A DNA stretch of 64,000 nucleotides from NCBI GenBank assembly GCA_963696645.1, contig CAVOKY010000005.1, positions 2,170,001 through 2,234,000 on the forward strand, written 5' to 3'. Below, piece after piece: positions 27,481-36,375 of this stretch. Numbering within the stretch: the stretch's first letter is position 1; the number at the start of each line of letters is the position of its first letter. The position numbers and the translations under genes were made by a program. The notes below the pieces were generated by a model that searched no databases, was not told the DNA's origin, and saw only the letters and a list, made by a program, of their open reading frames with translations. This DNA is from JAMXLO01 sp963696645. Its GTDB lineage: Bacteria; Pseudomonadota; Alphaproteobacteria; Acetobacterales; Acetobacteraceae.

Positions 27481-28783
27481 TTAGGGGCTGCGGGCTTCTT
27501 CAATCCGCTGCAGGTAATCCGCCACCGCAGCTTTCCACATGCCGACATGCTCGAATAATGCGTGACCATTGCCGGCAGTACTGCTCGGCACCCCGGAAAC
27601 TTTCCCGAAAGCCAAAAAATCGCCGATGCCGCCATTGGCACGGAAGGCGTCGAAGATCTTCCGCGCGTATGCGATCGAGAAGAACATGTCGTTATCCGCG
27701 TAGAGCCAGAGCTCTGGCACGCGTGCGGTTTGCCCCGCCGATGTCAGCAGTTCGCGCATCTGATGTTCCTCGGCACCCGATGTCTCCGGTTCATACTTGC
27801 TTTCAAACTCGCTCCACCAGCCACCGGAGAAGTTGATGACGCCGGCTACCTTGTCGGGGTGCCGCCGCGGCATAAACGACCGAGAGGCCGCCACCGCGTG
27901 ACCACCCCGCGACGATGATACGCGCCGGATCGACCCAAGGTTCGGCGCGCATCGCATTGACGACGGTATCCTCGTCTTCGACAGCGGAATCGACCTGAAT
28001 GGCGGTCGGAATGGTGGTCCGCTCGAGGTAGGGCCCTCCGGATTGGCCACGGCCCTTCCGCATCGGCGCCACAACATTAAATCCGCGCGCGAGGAAAAAC
28101 CGAGCCTCGGCTTCGAAATGCCAGGTCCTCTCCACTGCGCCGTCGGCAAACCCCGGCGCTCCGTGATTGAGGATCACCAGCGGCTGCCGCCCGGGCAAAC
28201 GCGAGCTATACAGCGTTGCCGCAAGTTGAATTGTCTGACCCGATGCGGCGCCGACCAATGAATGCTCCGGAATACGAATCTCGTGCCAGATGGGTCGGAA
28301 TGGTAGTGCGGCGGTGGCGATAATGGCCGCGGGCGGACCGGGGATTAGCTGAAGGAAGGCCTGCGTGCGCCAACCGTCCCAGGTAGTGAGGTCGCCTTCG
28401 AGCCGGCCCGGCGCCATGATCCGATACTGGACCCGAAAGCCGGCTGACGAGTTGGGGTCGGGCAGATGGATGGTCAGGCAATGGTCTTCGATGCGGCCAG
28501 TCAGGCGCAGCCAATGGGCGGCAATGTTCGGGTGCTCGGTGGCGCCCCTGGCATAGATCACCTTGGCGGCTCCGTCCTCGTTGACCTGTTCGACGATGAG
28601 AGCAGTCGGTATGGAGCCGTCCCATGCGCCGTTGCCCCACGCACCCGAGAACGCTGCATCCTCTGCGGGCACACCCGCACCTGGCGGCTGGATGGACAGA
28701 TCGGTTGGCAACGGAACCTGGGCCGATGCCACGCTGTACACCGCAGTCAGCATGACGCTGGCGAGAATAAAGCGGAGGCTCAT
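27481..28783 (-). pseudogene. Exported alpha/beta-hydrolase (dienelactone-hydrolase type), frameshifted
   Basis: From ATG 28783 the frame has a signal peptide (MSLRFILASVMLTAVYSVAS then AQVP), an N-terminal beta domain, and a hydrolase core with NHGAPGF and the nucleophile elbow IVAGWSRGGGLSVVYAAA. It then loses frame. The rest (HPDKVAGVINFSGGWWSEFE and ELWLYADNDMFFS with the acid, GNGHALFEHVG with the His) continues in another frame to 27481. Removing one base near 27865 (a GGCGGC run) restores about 433 residues with the full Ser-Asp-His triad. A base-call error in the run is a real possibility. Confidence 0.8.
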
Positions 28784-28978
28784 GGTGAAGGCGCTCCATT
28801 ATCAAGTGCAGCCGGCTCGCCAGTCACGATATTTGTTCCCGAGTTGCCTGCCACCACCGAAGTAATGCATGGGCATAGCATTGCTTTGCTTCCAAGGCGT
28901 CCGTCACGCACGACAGATCTCATGAGGGCCGGCTTGCGGTCGTCCGGGGAATCCGCAAAAGCTGCGCGGGACTCAGCC

Positions 28979-31330
28979 TCACAAACGGGCCGCCTTGAGC
29001 CGCAGCGCGTTGCCGATGACTGATACGGAACTCAGCGACATCGCCAGCGCCGCGACCACCGGACTTAGCAGGATGCCGAAGAAGGGATAGAGCACGCCAG
29101 CAGCCACCGGGATTCCGATCGCGTTGTAGGCGAAGGCGAAAACAAGGTTTTCTCGGATGTTGCCCATCGTCGCGCGGCTGAGGGCGCGTGCACGTGCAAT
29201 GCCTGCGAGGTCGCCCTTGACCAGCGTCACCCCTGCACTCTGGATCGCGACCTCGGTGCCCGTTCCCATCGCGATACCCACGTCTGCCTCTGCCAACGCA
29301 GGCGCGTCATTCACGCCATCGCCCGCCATGGCGACGATCCTGCCGTCGGCACGCAGTGTGCGCACGATGCGGGCCTTGTCCTCGGGCAGGACATCCGCCT
29401 TGACATCGTCGATCCCAAGCTGTCGGGCGACGGCTTCGGCTGTGGTGCGATTGTCGCCAGTGAGCATGACGATACGGATGCCGTCCGCCCGCAGGCTGTC
29501 GAGCGCCGCGCGGGTCGTCGCCTTGATCGGGTCCGCAATCGCGATGATCCCGCCCGGCTTGCCGTCCACGCCGACGAACAGAGCCGTTGCACCTTGGCGG
29601 CGAAGTTCATCGGCCTTGCCGGCGAGGTCGCCCAGTTCTATCCTCTGGTCTGCCATCAGCCTGGCGTTGCCGAGTGCCACGGTCTGCCCGGTGACTTTGC
29701 CGGTCACACCCTTGCCGGTTGCGGAACTGAAGTCGCTTGGCTCTTCGAGAGCGATGCCATTTTCCTTGGCAGCTGCGACGACGGCGGCTGCGAGCGGATG
29801 CTCGCTCGACTGCTCCAGGCTTGCGGCGAACCGCAACACGTCGTCTTCGGTAAGTCCGTTGGTCGGGACCACGGCTGTTACCTTGGGCTTGCCCTCAGTC
29901 AGTGTGCCGGTCTTATCGACGACAAGAGTGTCGACCTTCTCCATCCGCTCCAGGGACTCTGCCGACTTGATGAGTACCCCTGCGCCCGCACCCTTGCCGA
30001 CCCCGACCATGATCGACATCGGTGTGGCCAGCCCGAGTGCGCACGGGCAGGCGATGATGACAACGGACACCGCCGCGATGAGCGCGTAGGCGAACGCGGG
30101 CGGCGGACCCCACGCCGCCCAGGCAACAAAGGACGCGATGGCGATGGCGAGCACCGCCGGGACGAAGTAGCCCGCGACCGTGTCGGCAATGCGCTGAATG
30201 GGAGCGCGGCTGCGCTGCGCCTCGGCGACCATGGCAACGATGCGCGCAAGCACGGTGCCTGCACCGATCGTCTCGGCGCGGATGACGAGCGAGCCGGTGC
30301 CATTGACGGTGCCGCCGATGACCTTGTCCGCAGGCCCCTTCGGCGTTGGCATGGATTCGCCCGTGACCATGGACTCGTCGACGGCGCTTTTGCCGTCCAG
30401 CACCACGCCATCCACGGGAATGCCGTCGCCTGGACGGACGCGCAGCCGATCCCCGACCTTGACCGCGCTCAGCGGGATCTCTTCGTCGTCTCCGCCTTCA
30501 CGCAAGCGGCGTGCACTCTTGGGAGCGAGATTGAGCAGCGCGCGGATGGCGCCGCCGGTCTGGTCGCGTGCCCGCAGTTCCAGCACCTGGCCGAGCAGGA
30601 CCAGCACCGTGATGACGGCGGCAGCTTCGTAATAGACAGGCACGGTGCCGCCCATCATCCGGAAGCCCGCCGGAAAGGAGTCCGGCACGAAAGTGGCCGC
30701 GAGGCTGTACAGGTAGGCAGCACCGGTCCCGAGCGAGATGAGCGTGAACATGTTCAGATGGCGGCTGACGAGCGAGGCCCAGCCGCGCTGAAAGAATGGC
30801 CACCCGGCCCACAGGACCACAGGCGTCGCCAGCCCGAACTGGACCCAGGTGGAGATGGCGGGCGGCACGATGGCGTCCAACCCGAGGCCGGGGATGTGGC
30901 TGCCCATTTCGAGACCGAAAACGGGTAGGGTTAAGACCAGGCCGATCCAGAACCGCCAAGTCATGCGGGAGAGTTCGCGGTTCGGCTGGGCTTCCCCGGA
31001 CGCCTCCAAAGGTTCGAGCGCCATGCCGCAGATGGGGCAGTTGCCTGGCCTATCCTGGCGTATTTGCGGGTGCATAGGGCAGGTGTAGGCCTTGGCGAGT
31101 TCGGGCGGCTCGACCTCGGGCTTGAGGTAGGAGTCAGGAGCCGCTGCGAACCTGCTCTGGCAGCCAGCAGAGCAGAAATGGAAAATCCTGCCGCCGTGGT
31201 CGAAGCGGCGCTTCGACGTGGCGGGGTCCACCTTCATCCCGCAGACCGGATCGAGTTCTTGCACGCCAAGAGCCCCCGATACCGTATGCCGGTCGTTGGT
31301 CTGGCGCTCGCTTATCACAAACTCTCGCAT
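28979..31330 (-). CDS. copA: Copper-translocating P1B-type ATPase
   Basis: About 783 residues from ATG 31330. The N-terminus has a YHS-type metal site (LDPVCGMKVDPATSKRRFDH, HFCSAGCQSRF) and a heavy-metal-binding ribbon (YTCPMHPQIRQDRPGNCPIC GM) in place of the usual HMA domains. Eight membrane helices follow with the CPC motif in IIACPCALGLATPMS, the phosphatase loop TGES, the phosphorylated Asp in VVDKTGTLTEG, the SEHPL His motif and MAGDGVNDAPALAEADVGIA. CPC with these N-terminal sites fits Cu(I)/Ag(I) export across the inner membrane. It belongs to a Met-rich exported-protein cluster, with an FNR box upstream at 32303. Confidence 0.93.
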   Translation of the reverse strand: MREFVISERQTNDRHTVSGALGVQELDPVCGMKVDPATSKRRFDHGGRIFHFCSAGCQSRFAAAPDSYLKPEVEPPELAKAYTCPMHPQIRQDRPGNCPICGMALEPLEASGEAQPNRELSRMTWRFWIGLVLTLPVFGLEMGSHIPGLGLDAIVPPAISTWVQFGLATPVVLWAGWPFFQRGWASLVSRHLNMFTLISLGTGAAYLYSLAATFVPDSFPAGFRMMGGTVPVYYEAAAVITVLVLLGQVLELRARDQTGGAIRALLNLAPKSARRLREGGDDEEIPLSAVKVGDRLRVRPGDGIPVDGVVLDGKSAVDESMVTGESMPTPKGPADKVIGGTVNGTGSLVIRAETIGAGTVLARIVAMVAEAQRSRAPIQRIADTVAGYFVPAVLAIAIASFVAWAAWGPPPAFAYALIAAVSVVIIACPCALGLATPMSIMVGVGKGAGAGVLIKSAESLERMEKVDTLVVDKTGTLTEGKPKVTAVVPTNGLTEDDVLRFAASLEQSSEHPLAAAVVAAAKENGIALEEPSDFSSATGKGVTGKVTGQTVALGNARLMADQRIELGDLAGKADELRRQGATALFVGVDGKPGGIIAIADPIKATTRAALDSLRADGIRIVMLTGDNRTTAEAVARQLGIDDVKADVLPEDKARIVRTLRADGRIVAMAGDGVNDAPALAEADVGIAMGTGTEVAIQSAGVTLVKGDLAGIARARALSRATMGNIRENLVFAFAYNAIGIPVAAGVLYPFFGILLSPVVAALAMSLSSVSVIGNALRLKAARL

Positions 31331-31466
31331 AGGGTGAACCCCGTCAGACCGAGCCGAAGCGATAGAGTTCGGAATCTGCTCATGACATTGCGACCACCGC
31401 ACCGTGCATTCGCCCAGTCCCCACAGGATGAGATTGACCTTGCCCACCACCGGGGCGCGTCCAATC

Positions 31467-31556
31467 TCATCCGCGATGAGTGAAGAACAGGAATTTGAAG
31501 AGCGCAGCAACCCCGAGCAGCACAAGAACTATAACCAAAAGCCACAACAGCCCCAT
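31467..31556 (-). CDS. Very small membrane protein, 29 residues
   Basis: From ATG 31556 the sequence is MGLLWLLVIVLVLLGVAALF followed by KFLFFTHRG, a single hydrophobic helix with a basic tail. It lies between the Met-rich Spy-like protein and the copper ATPase on the same strand. Short single-helix proteins with a similar LLVIVLVLLGVAAL core are often found in copper clusters, from memory. The ribosome site is only a G-run, so the start is uncertain. Confidence 0.45.
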   Translation of the reverse strand: MGLLWLLVIVLVLLGVAALFKFLFFTHRG

Positions 31557-31727
31557 GCCCCCATCGTTCCGCCATTCATCATGTCATACACGGCCTATGT
31601 TCCTCCCGGTCACTGAGGCCGCCGTGGGCGTGCCGAAACGAGGGGCGGGCGGCGTGTATTCGCAGGTCAGCGCGGGCGCGGCGCCAAGCGCGAGCGACAA
31701 GAGGGAGTCCGCTCTGGCGATACTCGG

Positions 31728-32234
31728 TCAACGCTGACCCATCATGCCCCGTCCGTAGGCAAATCCGGGAAGGATCGACTGCGCCTTCGCCTTTTGTGCT
31801 GGACTGAGGGTGGCCATCAGCTTGGTCGCTGCTTCTTGCACCGTGGCGAACGCCTGCTGCCTCGTCTGGAACATCTGGTTCATCAGGTTCCGGCGCTCCT
31901 GCCACGAGGCGGTGCCCATCGACTCGAACATGGTTTGGTGCAGGCCGTGCATCTGCTCACCGACACCCGAGACAGTGTCGGCATACTCCTTCCACGCCGG
32001 CTCCTCATTCGGGGTGATGGCAAGTTGCGTCTTCAAGCCGTCAAGATAGGTCCCGGTATTCCAAGACCCGCCCATCATCCCCGTGCTGCCGCCGCCCATC
32101 ATGCCCGGACCGCCAGCACCCATCATCCCCCGACCCGGCCCGGCCGCCGGCTGGGCAACAGCAACCACCGCGGCGCTGACCAGAGCGGCAAATGTCGTCG
32201 TGAGCAGGAAGCGTCGTCCAGCGGCGCGCGTCAT
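31728..32234 (-). CDS. Met-rich exported protein, Spy/CpxP-like
   Basis: A 168-residue protein from ATG 32234 with AGGGAG upstream. The signal peptide is RRFLLTTTFAALVSAAVVAV ending AQP. The mature start is packed with Met and Gly (GRGMMGAGGPGMMGGGSTGM), which can bind Cu(I). A helical part follows with LATLSPAQKAKAQSILP-like LTPxQ spacing, as in periplasmic Spy/CpxP chaperones, and another GRGMMG at the end. It probably buffers copper or protects proteins in the periplasm and is the first gene of the copper operon. The FNR box at 32303 is about 70 bases upstream. Confidence 0.75.
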   Translation of the reverse strand: MTRAAGRRFLLTTTFAALVSAAVVAVAQPAAGPGRGMMGAGGPGMMGGGSTGMMGGSWNTGTYLDGLKTQLAITPNEEPAWKEYADTVSGVGEQMHGLHQTMFESMGTASWQERRNLMNQMFQTRQQAFATVQEAATKLMATLSPAQKAKAQSILPGFAYGRGMMGQR

Positions 32235-32639
32235 GTTGTTCCACTCCCTATCAGACAGGATCAGAATAATAGGCCCTTTTCGCCGATTCCTGGCGCGGCG
32301 CATTGACCTGGATCAAAGAGAGATTTCCGGGTGGTTCCGTCGCGACAGTTCGGCGGCGAGGCGAGACTCTGGCGATGCGAGATTCCAGTGCCGTCTGGAA
32401 CGGCGGGGACCGGGACATGTGGACCAGCGCAGCACGCGCCGGGCACAGAACCGGGAAAGCGTGTCACACGCGCTGGGCCACGTGATGATACGCTGCGTGT
32501 CGCCAAATACTCCCGGTAGGAGCCGGATGCCTTAATTGGGCACGTCCGGATTTGTGCGGAAGGCGGTCAGTGATGGCCGTCCTTGCCGCGGACACATGGG
32601 AAAATGCCAGTTACGGTCTTCGGATTTCCGGATTTTGCG
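32235..32639. other. Regulatory and intergenic region upstream of the copper operon
   Basis: About 400 bases containing the FNR box at 32303-32316. The part from 32320 to 32639 has no supported gene and ends at the chrA fragment. Confidence 0.45.
32303..32316. promoter_or_regulatory. FNR box upstream of the copper operon
   Basis: TTGACCTGGATCAA, one mismatch to TTGAT-N4-ATCAA. Its centre is 75 bases before the Spy-like start, which suits an activating site near -41 of a promoter reading leftward. Confidence 0.65.
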
Positions 32640-33039
32640 CTATTTTGTGTAGACAGGAAGGAACGCCACTAAACCGATGGCCGCGGCTACGCCAACCAGG
32701 AGTGGGCCGCTGATGCGAAAGCGCAGCAGCGCCACCGATCCTGCCACAGCGATCATCGCTGTTACCCAGTCGCCGATTGCGCGCCCGCCGAGCAGGATCG
32801 CGGCTGCCAGAATGGCTCCGATGGCGGCTGCATAGACGCCCTTGACGAAGCCCTGCACCAGCGGATTGGCGCGATGACGCATGAGTGGCGGAGCGGCGAA
32901 CTGAACCAGCAGGAACGAAGGCAGGTAGATGGCGACGGTGCAGACCACTGCTCCCCAGGGTCCGGCCACGAGATAACCGGCAAAGGTCGCCGCAGTCATC
33001 ACCGGCTCGGGCGTCCCGATGCCAACGGCGAGCTGGGCC
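32640..33039 (-). pseudogene. Truncated chromate transporter (ChrA C-terminal fragment)
   Basis: About 130 residues, from VGIGTPEPVMTAATFAGYLV to the end, are nearly identical to the last third of the intact ChrA at 36376-37524 (VMTAATFAGYLVAGTWGAVV; ANPFVQGFVKGVYAAAIGAI). The first two-thirds are missing. The DNA is also closely similar to that copy, in the same orientation. The similarity breaks off exactly at the FNR box (33042). It has no start of its own family and is a duplicated leftover. Confidence 0.85.
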
Positions 33040-33041
33040 AT

Positions 33042-33055
33042 TTGATCCAGATCAA
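33042..33055. promoter_or_regulatory. Perfect FNR box upstream of the HlyD-ABC operon
   Basis: TTGATCCAGATCAA fits the consensus exactly. It lies 90 bases before the HlyD start, so a promoter start near 33090 would place it at about -41, the activating position. Confidence 0.75.
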
Positions 33056-33144
33056 TGCGCCGAGCATGGCAAGGACACATGTTTGCTTGCGACCTGGAAG
33101 GGTGATCGAGCCGGCAGTCGATTGATTGATGAGGGGGCGCTGTA

Positions 33145-34404
33145 ATGTCAGTCTGGCGGTTACAGGAATTCAGCCCTCTCCCTGGGACGCAGCCTCAGGT
33201 TGATGTCGTCCGCTCCCGGCTGGGAGCATGGTTTCGTCCGCCATCCTGGCGCAAGGCGCTGTTGCTGACCGCCATCGTCCTGGCGCTTGTGGCGGTGGCA
33301 TTCTGGACCTGGTCAAACTTCCTGCGGCCGATCGACGTGCAGACCGCTCTCGAACAGACAGATGTGCGTCAACAGGTCTTCGGCCTCGGCACGATAGGGG
33401 CCCGCGTCGCTTCCAGCGTAGGGTTCAAGGTTGCCGGCGTGCTGGTCGACCTCAAGGCTGATCACGGCGATCATGTCCGGGCCGGCGCCATCATCGCGCG
33501 GCTTGATGCGCGCGATGTCGAAGCGCAGCTTGCAGTGGCGAAGGCAGGCGTGTCGCAGGCCGAAGCAAATATCGCCAAGGCAAAGGCGGACGTGGAGAGC
33601 GCCCAGGCGAATCTGACCAACGCCCAGGCGGTTAGCGCCCGTCGCGCGGAGTTGGCGCGGTCGGGCTACGCCTCGAAGGAGGAGGCGCAGACGACAGGCG
33701 CGGCAATGCGCGTCGCGGGCGCCAATGTGGACGTGGCGGCCAGCGAGATTGGCGTTGCGCGCGCCACCCTAGAGGCGGCCCAGGCGCAACTAGCCTTCAA
33801 CCAGGCGACGCTGGATAACTACACGTTGCGTGTGCCGTATGACGCCCTGGTGGTTTCGCGCAACCTGCAGCTCGGCAGCATGCCGGTGCCGGGGCAGGCG
33901 GTGTTCAATCTGGTCGACCCACAGACGATCTGGGTCGTGGGCTATGTCGACGAGCGGCTGGCCGGCCGCATTCAGCTTGGCCAGCAGGCGGACATCGTGC
34001 TGCGCTCGCGGCCTGGCGAGCGCTTGCCCGGCCATGTCGCGCGGATCGAGATCCAGAGCGATGCCGTCAACGAGGAGCGGCTGGTCGAGGTGGCATTCGA
34101 CAATATCCCATCGGACATCCACCTGGCCGAACAGGCGGAGGTATTCATCACCACCGGTGTCCTTCCGCACGCCGTGACGGTGCCGCCGACTGCCGTGATC
34201 GGCCTTGGGGATGGGACCGGGACGGTCTGGACGCTGGAGCACGGACAGTTGGCCCAGCGCAGGGTGTCGTTCGGACCGGAATTACTGGACGGTCGGCTGC
34301 CCATCGTTGCCGGATTGCTGGATGGCGTGCAGGTCGTGCTGGCGCCGCAGGCCGGGCTGCGCATCGGGCGGTCCGCGAAGGTTGCGGAAGGGACCGCGCC
34401 GTGA
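33145..34404 (+). CDS. HlyD-family membrane-fusion protein
   Basis: A 419-residue protein from ATG 33145 (GAGGGGG upstream). There is one membrane helix near residues 35-55 (KALLLTAIVLALVAVAFWTW), then a lipoyl-type half (VLVDLKADHGDHVRAGAIIA), a long coiled-coil hairpin (AEANIAKAKADVESAQANLT), the second lipoyl half (NYTLRVPYDALVVSRNLQLG) and a beta barrel. It links an inner-membrane ABC pump to an outer-membrane channel or hands substrates across the periplasm. Its stop overlaps the permease start by GTGA. Substrate unknown; the neighbours suggest metal or envelope stress. Confidence 0.9.
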   Translation: MSVWRLQEFSPLPGTQPQVDVVRSRLGAWFRPPSWRKALLLTAIVLALVAVAFWTWSNFLRPIDVQTALEQTDVRQQVFGLGTIGARVASSVGFKVAGVLVDLKADHGDHVRAGAIIARLDARDVEAQLAVAKAGVSQAEANIAKAKADVESAQANLTNAQAVSARRAELARSGYASKEEAQTTGAAMRVAGANVDVAASEIGVARATLEAAQAQLAFNQATLDNYTLRVPYDALVVSRNLQLGSMPVPGQAVFNLVDPQTIWVVGYVDERLAGRIQLGQQADIVLRSRPGERLPGHVARIEIQSDAVNEERLVEVAFDNIPSDIHLAEQAEVFITTGVLPHAVTVPPTAVIGLGDGTGTVWTLEHGQLAQRRVSFGPELLDGRLPIVAGLLDGVQVVLAPQAGLRIGRSAKVAEGTAP

Positions 34405-35546
34405 ACCTCGCGCTGCGCGACATGCGCCACAACGCCATGCGCTTCGCGCTGACCGCTGTCGGACTCGGTCTGCTGCTTGGCGTCGTCGTCACGATGATGG
34501 GCATCTATGAAGGCGCGCTGGACGATGCGCTGCGCCTGCCGCGCGCTGCCAGTCCTGATCTGTGGGTGGTGCAGCCGCGCACACGTCGGTCCGTTCGCCG
34601 AGCCGTCACGCATCCCGCGCGACACGCGTGATCTGATTCGCCGCATTCCCGGCGTGAAGACGGCCGGGGCCGTGACGTTCCAAACGGTGCAGACGACTGC
34701 GGAAGGCAACCCGTTACGGCTCTTTCTGGAGGGCTACGAGATCGGCCGTCCAGGCGGGCCGGTCAACCTGACCTCGGGTCATGGGCTGACCGAGAGCCAT
34801 TACCAGATCGTCGTCGATGCATCGTCCGGCGCCAGGTTCGGGGAACAGATCCCGCTCGGCCCCTACCGCGACCTCTATACCGTCGTGGGTCTGACGACCG
34901 GCATGGTGACGTCCGCGGGTGATCCGGTGGCTTGGGTTGCGCTGCTCGACGCGCAGGCGTTGCAGTTTGCCGTGCCGCCAGCCCTGCAACGCCGGGAGGA
35001 GGCAGCGGGCCGCAACCCCGCGACGACAGCGGACATCAATGCGGTGTTGGTGTCGCTGCTATCCTGGTGTGCCAACGTCGGGAGTCGCGCAGGAGATCGA
35101 GCGCTGGAAGCACCTCTCGGCGGTGACCGAGCAGCAGCAGGAAGACTACCTGACCGCAGTTCATCATCGAGAAGATGCAGCGCCAGCTTGGCATGTTCAT
35201 GGGGATCCTGATCGCGGTATCGGCGGTGATCATCGCGTTGATCATCTACACCTTGACCATGGACAAGTTGCGTTCGATCGCCACGCTGAAGCTGATCGGC
35301 GCACCTGACCGAACCATCATCAGCCTGATCGTGCAGCAGGCACTGGTGCTCGGCGTCTCGGGTTTTGCGTTCGGCGTGCTGCTGATCCTGCAAGTCAAGA
35401 ACATCTTTCCTCGGCGCGTAATGGTCGAACCGCGAGACCTGGCTATCCTGTTCATTGTGGTCGTCGTCGTCTGCCTGCTCGGCTCGGTGCTCGGCGTGCG
35501 CGCGGCGGTCAATATCGATCCGGCAAAGGCGCTGGCCAGTGGCTGA
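34401..35546 (+). pseudogene. MacB/DevC-type ABC permease with three frameshifts
   Basis: The frame starts at GTG 34401 (MNLALRDMRHNAMRFALTAV then GLGLLLGVVVTMMG, first helix). It shifts near 34578 to DLIRRIPGVKTAGAVTFQTV and the periplasmic domain, near 35062 to GVAQEIERWKHLSAVTEQQQ, and near 35160 to FIIEKMQRQLGMFMGILIAV with the last helices (LKLIGAPDRTIISLIVQQAL). Each shift corresponds to one extra base, three in all, so the total stays in phase with the ATPase. Four-helix FtsX-like permeases of about 380 residues are usual with this HlyD type. It is either newly broken or mis-sequenced. Confidence 0.8.
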
Positions 35547-36282
35547 GCCGCCACCAACCGAACCCACGCTCCCGCGCATCGAGCTACGCAGGATCTGCAA
35601 GCACTTCGGCGCAGGCGACACGCGCGTTGACGCGCTCGTGGATATCTCCCTCACCATCCATGCGGGTGAGACCATCGGCCTGCGGGGGCCGAGCGGATCG
35701 GGCAAGAGCACGCTGCTCAACGTGATCGGCTGCGTCACCGAACCAAGTTCCGGCTGGATGCGGCTCGACGGTGATTTGGTCTACGATGGGCGCTGGCTTC
35801 GCCACGACCTGCGCAGGCTGCGGCTGATGAAGATCGGCTTCATCTTCCAGACCCACAATCTGCTGCCGTTCCTCAATGCAACGGAGAACGTCGCTGAGGC
35901 CATGGAACTGGCCGGCGCGTCGTCACGCCAGGCACGCTCACGAGCCGTGGCGCTGCTGGATTACCTGGAGGTCGGCAGCCGGAAACACGCCATGCCGGGC
36001 GCCCTGTCGGGCGGAGAAGCGCAGCGCGTCGCGATCGCCCGTGCACTTGCCAACAGCCCGCGTATCATCCTCGCCGACGAACCGACGGCGCCGCTCGACT
36101 CGCAGCGCGCCGGCGTGGTTATGGACTTGCTCCGGCGAATCGCCGTCGACCAGCAGGCGGCGGTGCTCGTAGTGACCCATGACGAGACGATTTTCAGCCG
36201 GTTCGATCGGCTGCTCCAGTTCCGCGATGGGCGGCTCGAAACAGAGGCGATCCCTTCTGCTGACAGGATGGCCCATGCATAG
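35539..36282 (+). CDS. ABC transporter ATPase, MacB/LolD-like
   Basis: A 247-residue protein. I chose GTG 35539, which overlaps the permease stop by eight bases; the N-terminus is MAEPPPTEPTLPRIELRRIC. Walker A is GLRGPSGSGKSTLLNVIG, the signature motif LSGGEAQRVAIARAL, Walker B RIILADEPTAPLD and the H-loop VLVVTHDETIFSRFD. The permease-contact DLRRLRLMKIGFIFQTHNLL fits the lipoprotein/macrolide exporter class. With the HlyD protein it would form a three-part export system if the permease is functional. Confidence 0.92.
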   Translation: MAEPPPTEPTLPRIELRRICKHFGAGDTRVDALVDISLTIHAGETIGLRGPSGSGKSTLLNVIGCVTEPSSGWMRLDGDLVYDGRWLRHDLRRLRLMKIGFIFQTHNLLPFLNATENVAEAMELAGASSRQARSRAVALLDYLEVGSRKHAMPGALSGGEAQRVAIARALANSPRIILADEPTAPLDSQRAGVVMDLLRRIAVDQQAAVLVVTHDETIFSRFDRLLQFRDGRLETEAIPSADRMAHA

Positions 36283-36307
36283 CGTTGGACGCGCACGCTT
36301 GCTGCCC

Positions 36308-36321
36308 TGCCGTTTACGGCA
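36308..36321. terminator. Possible bidirectional terminator between ABC and chrA genes
   Basis: TGCCGT-TT-ACGGCA forms a perfect six-pair stem between the convergent ABC ATPase and ChrA genes. There is no U-tract, so this is tentative. Confidence 0.35.
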
Positions 36322-36375
36322 AACGACAGCGTCCGACTGCGGCCCGAACGCGCCTCTGACGCGCCGCTAGGGACC

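Noticed and set aside
29157..30928. Plus-strand frames of 310 and 444 codons
   Set aside because: Shadows of the copper ATPase on the opposite strand.
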